A stretch of DNA of 64,000 nt from Velthaea sp965214335 (GTDB lineage: Bacteria; Vulcanimicrobiota; Vulcanimicrobiia; Vulcanimicrobiales; Vulcanimicrobiaceae). Every line of letters starts with the position of its first letter. Positions within the stretch are counted from its first letter, which is position 1. The DNA lies in contig CBDCBO010000005.1 of the NCBI GenBank assembly GCA_965214335.1, forward strand, positions 930,001-994,000, read 5' to 3'. Under the pieces are notes generated by a model. The model saw nothing but the letters and a program-made list of their open reading frames with translations, had not been told where the DNA came from and searched no databases. The translations under genes and the position numbers were made by a program. Positions 60,576-64,000 of this stretch are shown here, in pieces.

Positions 60576-61997
60576 TTACAATCCCGGCTGCTTCGCGCAC
60601 TCGACGCGGTTCTGGCTCAAATCGACACTCATCCGCCCACACCAGGCGACAAAGCGGTAGCCGATATGGCCCACATGCTGGCCGCGTACGGCTAACGCCG
60701 GCACGCGGTCGGCGATTTCGGTACCCACCTCGGCCCGTGCGACTTCACCGGACAGCGCATCCATGGAGCCGCCGCCGAAACCGCTGGCCGACGTTGCCGC
60801 CTGAACCGCGAAAAGCGTCGGATCGGTGCGGTACTGGTCGTAGCCCAACGACACGAAACCCGAATCGCCGGTGTCCAGGAGCATCGATTGGGTCGCATCG
60901 GCGTGGTTGAGGCGCACGGCGACATACGGTACGCCGCCGCGAAAGGCAACGCCGATACTGGTACTCGATGGTTCCGCGGCGCGCGCACCGAGCTTGGCCC
61001 GCCGGTCGTGGGGGTCGAGTTCGAGCCGTACGCGCGCGAGCACGTCGCTGCCGAGCACCACGTCGAAGGCTGCGCCACGCGCACGCGGCACGATCGCGAA
61101 GTGCAGTGTGTCGAACGTCGCACCGCCGAACGTAAGCGGCCCGGCATCGACGATGCCGGTGAGATACGGCGTCAGCCCCGCGATCTCGAGTGTTCCATGG
61201 GGTTCGAGCGCGAGTTGTTCGGCGAAGCTCAACGTCATCGAACTGGGGTTGGTGCCCGTATCGAGTAAGCAGCTGGCGCTGCGTCCGGCCAACCGGCACG
61301 GCACGATCGGCAGCACGTCCGACACGAGCGGCATATCAGCACCGCCATTGAGCCGCACCGCCGGCCCAACCGGTTCAGCCAGCGGCTCGGTAACGCCGTT
61401 CACCGCATCGTAGCGCTGCTCGGCGTATAGCACCGTGGCCCCGGCGGCCGTCGCATAGAGCGGCCGGAACAGTGTCCCGTCGGGCCGTTCCACCGCCGTC
61501 AGGTGTTGCGTCGCGCGGTCGGCCACGGCGACGAGCGGCGCGCCATCGCGAATCTGGACGCGGTAGCGGAGTTGTCCGTCGCCGCCGGCCGGCAGCAGGT
61601 CAACCGTACCGCCGGCGGCCACAAACGCCGCTTCACCGAACGCGGTCGTGACGATCGCCGTGAAGGTACGTTCGGCGGCGTCGTCCGCGGAGCCGTCAGG
61701 CAGCGGAGTTCCGTTGATGCCGAACGCGGCCCGGCGCCGCCCGTCGAACCAGGTGCCGGCGCACACGCCGGCGCTGCACTCGCGCGTCAAGCGGCGGTCG
61801 CGGTCCACTTCGAGCGTGGCCGTTCGCCGCGGCGGGCCGGCCGCGTCGCGGTGCGCGAGCAGGTGCCGGCCGGCCGGATGTCCGGCGCGGGCCGCGATCG
61901 CCGCGGCCGGATTCACCGTCGCCGGGTCGGCGAGCCCTGCCGTTAGCGCGAGGATAACGATCAGGGGGACCGCCGCCCGCCGGGACGCACTTCCCAT
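60576..61997 (-). CDS. secreted tandem retropepsin-like aspartic protease
   Basis: 473 residues from ATG 61997 (ATG 62012 is five codons upstream). Signal peptide with RAAVPLIVILALTAGLA. After about 240 residues of unknown fold come two aspartyl half-domains: SCLLDTGTNPSSM near 250 and SMLLDTGDSGFVSLG near 370, each with the D-T-G catalytic triplet. The second part ends VEC, with paired cysteines (WCGRMS...NRVEC). Such proteins act outside the cytoplasm as proteases or as ligand-binding folds. Divergent from a small gene starting three bases away. Confidence 0.78.
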   Translation of the reverse strand: MGSASRRAAVPLIVILALTAGLADPATVNPAAAIAARAGHPAGRHLLAHRDAAGPPRRTATLEVDRDRRLTRECSAGVCAGTWFDGRRRAAFGINGTPLPDGSADDAAERTFTAIVTTAFGEAAFVAAGGTVDLLPAGGDGQLRYRVQIRDGAPLVAVADRATQHLTAVERPDGTLFRPLYATAAGATVLYAEQRYDAVNGVTEPLAEPVGPAVRLNGGADMPLVSDVLPIVPCRLAGRSASCLLDTGTNPSSMTLSFAEQLALEPHGTLEIAGLTPYLTGIVDAGPLTFGGATFDTLHFAIVPRARGAAFDVVLGSDVLARVRLELDPHDRRAKLGARAAEPSSTSIGVAFRGGVPYVAVRLNHADATQSMLLDTGDSGFVSLGYDQYRTDPTLFAVQAATSASGFGGGSMDALSGEVARAEVGTEIADRVPALAVRGQHVGHIGYRFVAWCGRMSVDLSQNRVECAKQPGL

Positions 61998-62000
61998 CGT

Positions 62001-62375
62001 ATGCCATTCCATGCCATTGACGGCTATCTTCTGGACGGCCGTCCGTCAAAAGCGGAAGCGATCGCCGCGGCGTTGCGTACTCGGGTCGCCGACGAACGGG
62101 CTTTGCCGTTCTACCGGGCGTTCGAAGCCGTCGGCGAGCGTGCCGCCGACGAAGCGCTCATCGCGTTGCGTTTGGTCATCGCCGGCCGCGCGCCGGAAGA
62201 CGCGGCGGTCCGCCGCTTACGGGGGCTGGCGCGCCTGGCGCGGGGTTCCGAGCGCGCTACCCACAGCGCGGTTTTTGCCCAATCCGGGGCTAGCCTCGAC
62301 GACCTGGCGGGCTTGCGCGACGACCCGGCGGCGCTGGCGGCCGCGGCGCGAACGGCCTACCTTGCGACGTTTTAA
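62001..62375 (+). CDS. small helical hypothetical protein
   Basis: 124 residues, Ala/Arg-rich and helical (ALRTRVADERALPFYRAFEAVGERAADEALIALRLVIAG; DPAALAAAARTAYLATF), with no signal or membrane helix. Starts three bases from the divergent protease gene. No family recognised; the composition resembles helical repeat proteins. Possibly translation-coupled regulation, but nothing supports a function. Confidence 0.5.
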   Translation: MPFHAIDGYLLDGRPSKAEAIAAALRTRVADERALPFYRAFEAVGERAADEALIALRLVIAGRAPEDAAVRRLRGLARLARGSERATHSAVFAQSGASLDDLAGLRDDPAALAAAARTAYLATF

Positions 62376-62400
62376 GCGCGCCACTCGTTAGCAACCCGGT

Positions 62401-62748
62401 ATGGTAGGGCGTCTTTTCGGTACGGCTGTTTTGGTTTTTTCGTTGGTCAACGCTCCGGCTGTAGCGCTGGCGGCCGCAGCCGATTCCGCAACGCCGACCC
62501 CGGCTCCGCCGGCCGCCGAACATCCCCGAGACGGCGGAATCATCGCCGGAAAAATCACCAACGTCGATCTGCAACACAACATCATCACGGTGAACAAGAC
62601 GCTCATCATCGTGATGCCGTCGACGCAAATTCAAGGCAACGACCCCAGTTATCATGCGATCACCGATTTACGACCGGGTATGCCGGTCGAGGTCTACACG
62701 AGTCAGATCGACGGCAAGTACATCGCCCAAATCATCACGCTAAAATAA
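62401..62748 (+). CDS. secreted DUF5666-like small protein
   Basis: 115 residues. Signal peptide (VGRLFGTAVLVFSLVNAPAVALA), then a Pro/Ala linker, then an OB-like domain GGIIAGKITNVDLQHNIITVNKT, PGMPVEVYTSQIDGKYIA. Domains of this kind are often periplasmic or surface-associated and of unknown function. Its TAA overlaps the ATPase ATG by one base (TAATG), so the two are translationally linked although they share no obvious theme. Confidence 0.65.
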   Translation: MVGRLFGTAVLVFSLVNAPAVALAAAADSATPTPAPPAAEHPRDGGIIAGKITNVDLQHNIITVNKTLIIVMPSTQIQGNDPSYHAITDLRPGMPVEVYTSQIDGKYIAQIITLK

Positions 62749-63767
62749 TGCCGCGTCTCGCGCTCGAGCGCGTGACGAAACGCTGGGGACCGGCTTTCGC
62801 GATTCCTGATGCGAGCTTTTCCGTTGACGACGGTGAAACACTCGCGATGCTCGGCCCATCGGGCTGCGGCAAGACGACGGTCCTGCGGATCATCGCCGGG
62901 CTCGATCGCGCCGACGGCGGCCGGATTCGATTGGGCGACCGCGACATCACGCGCGCCGCGCCGCGCGAGCGCAACATCGCGCTGGTGTTTGCCGACTTCG
63001 CCTTATTTCCGCATCTTCGGGTGCGCGCGAACATCGGCTTCGGCGTGCGTCACGATCGGCCGGCGCGGGTTGCGGAAATGGCGCAGCGGATGCGCATCGC
63101 GCACGTGCTCGAACGCTTTCCGGCGCGTTTGTCGGGCGGCGAACGGCAGCGGGTGGCCGTCGCGCGAGCGCTCGCCACGTCACCTGCGGCGCTCCTCTTC
63201 GACGAGCCGTTCGCGAGCCTCGATGCACCGCTGCGGGCGCTGCTGCGCGTCGAGCTTGCCGAACTGCGGGCCCAGACCCGGCTGCCGGCGATCTTCGTGA
63301 CGCACGACCAGGACGAAGCGCTGGCACTGGGCGACCGGGTGCTGATCATGGACGGTGGCCGCATCGTCGCACTCGACACGCCGCAGGCGCTGCTGGAATA
63401 CCCGCCGACCCTGTTCGTCGCGCGCTTTCTGGGCCGTCCGCCGGCCAACGTCTTCGAGGGCACGGTCGAAGCGGGGCGCTTCACCGCCCGCGCGCATCCC
63501 GCCATCGCCTGTTCCGGTGTCGCGCCCGGGACGTGCGCGATCGCCGTCGCACCCGAGCGCGTGCGGGTGACCGCGCACGGCGGCGTAACGGGGCGCGTGC
63601 GGCTAAGCGAAACGATCGGCGGCCGGACGTATCTGACTGTCGCGGCCGGCGCCACCACCGTCGTCGCGGTCGCGCCGGCGCCGGCGGCTCGCGACACGCC
63701 CGTGGCGCTGGAGTTCGACTACACGCGCGTCTGGACGTACGATGCCTTGGGCCACCGTGCCGGCTGA
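62748..63767 (+). CDS. MalK/UgpC-type ABC transporter ATPase with altered Q-loop
   Basis: 339-residue ATPase. Walker A GPSGCGKTT near residue 36, signature LSGGERQRVA near 127, Walker B AALLFDEPFASLD near 147 and the H-loop His in FVTHDQDEA near 185. GRPPANVFEG marks the start of a MalK-type regulatory/TOBE domain. In the Q-loop, where MalK-type proteins have VFQ-N-Y-A-L-F/Y-P-H, this one reads VFADFALFPHL, so the Gln is Ala. It is the only single-domain sugar ATPase in the window and could serve the ATPase-less importer at 19.5-22.8 kb, as MsmX and MsiK do elsewhere. A glycosidase gene follows. Confidence 0.9.
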   Translation: MPRLALERVTKRWGPAFAIPDASFSVDDGETLAMLGPSGCGKTTVLRIIAGLDRADGGRIRLGDRDITRAAPRERNIALVFADFALFPHLRVRANIGFGVRHDRPARVAEMAQRMRIAHVLERFPARLSGGERQRVAVARALATSPAALLFDEPFASLDAPLRALLRVELAELRAQTRLPAIFVTHDQDEALALGDRVLIMDGGRIVALDTPQALLEYPPTLFVARFLGRPPANVFEGTVEAGRFTARAHPAIACSGVAPGTCAIAVAPERVRVTAHGGVTGRVRLSETIGGRTYLTVAAGATTVVAVAPAPAARDTPVALEFDYTRVWTYDALGHRAG

Positions 63768-64000
63768 TCTGGCAGCGCTCGCGCGCAGTGTGTTTTGCGT
63801 CGGCTATACCGGAACCACCGTTGCCGATTTGCCGCTGGCCGCGCTGCACGCATTCGGGCCGGGCGCCATCCTCGTGTTCGGGCGCAACGTCGGTTCGGAC
63901 GCCGAGCTACGGGCGTCGATTGCCGCGCTGCGGACCTGCGGCGACCCGCCGCCGCTCATTGCGATCGACCAGGAAGGCGGTCGAGTCGCACGGATCCGCG
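63742..64000 (+). CDS. GH3-family glycoside hydrolase, 5' part only
   Basis: About 86 codons are visible from ATG 63742 (GTG 63757 also possible), overlapping the ATPase end. VGYTGTTVADLPLAALHAFGPGAILVFGRNVGS and LIAIDQEGGRVARIR match the N-terminal domain of NagZ-like beta-N-acetylhexosaminidases of family GH3. It runs off the right edge. NagZ removes N-acetylglucosamine from muropeptides in cell-wall recycling; others are beta-glucosidases. Confidence 0.75.
   Translation, partial: MPWATVPADLAALARSVFCVGYTGTTVADLPLAALHAFGPGAILVFGRNVGSDAELRASIAALRTCGDPPPLIAIDQEGGRVARIR

Overview
The window is a high-GC, densely packed bacterial chromosome segment. Many genes overlap by 1-14 bases in ATGA, GTGA or TGATG arrangements, GTG and TTG starts are common, and there are no insertion sequences, phage genes, CRISPR arrays or rRNAs. 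The gene set suggests a free-living aerobic heterotroph: a ba3-type oxidase, a molybdenum aldehyde oxidoreductase, several sugar importers, a phosphoketolase shunt and a methionine salvage operon. The lineage cannot be fixed from this window. A deep-branching, mostly uncultivated soil phylum such as Candidatus Eremiobacterota would fit, but that is a guess.

Layout. 1-4.1 kb: a cut-off amino-acid permease and a folate cyclodeaminase-like protein, divergent from ahcY-metK (S-adenosylmethionine cycle). 4.1-8.4 kb: a JmjC/cupin protein, a PAF-acetylhydrolase-like hydrolase, a GMC oxidoreductase and a VanZ-like protein. 8.5-11.4 kb: an MmyB-type regulator and an MDR reductase lying between a broken and an intact copy of an ASCH-domain gene. 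11.7-14.2 kb: a DoxX membrane protein, a Met-rich secreted protein and a DUF5519 protein. 14.3-17.8 kb: a PaoABC-like aldehyde oxidoreductase.

17.9-30.5 kb is the most interesting block. A sugar importer without an ATPase plus a GlpD-like dehydrogenase face an SDR, a SorC regulator, an aldolase-SDR fusion, a glycerol-1-phosphate dehydrogenase-like enzyme, a HAD phosphatase and an FGGY kinase. The parts list resembles the Bacillus subtilis araBDLMNPQ operon, but dehydrogenases stand in the place of the isomerase. The only MalK-type ATPase in the window lies 40 kb away, at 62.7 kb, and has an altered Q-loop. 30.8-38.6 kb adds an SMP-30 lactonase, a ribose-type importer (rbsA-C-B order), a cupin, two sugar SDRs, YciH/SUI1 and a dienelactone hydrolase.

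38.7-40.8 kb: methionine salvage genes mtnB-mtnD-mtnC, with mtnC apparently starting at CTG, and a small membrane protein. 40.9-45.7 kb: a slipin, a His-rich small protein with an apparent ATC start, and phosphoketolase-acetate kinase. 45.7-49.9 kb: ba3 oxidase subunits IIa, II and I and a SCO protein, flanked by two paralogous SRPBCC-like genes. 50-58.6 kb: a secreted beta-propeller, an MFS exporter, tRNA-Asn, a CHASE3-SpoIIE phosphatase with a structured upstream region, a helical protein, a YncE-phosphoesterase fusion and a thiol peroxidase. 58.6-64 kb: small unknown proteins, a fatty-acid desaturase, a tandem retropepsin-like protein, the lone sugar ATPase and the start of a GH3 glycosidase that runs off the right edge.
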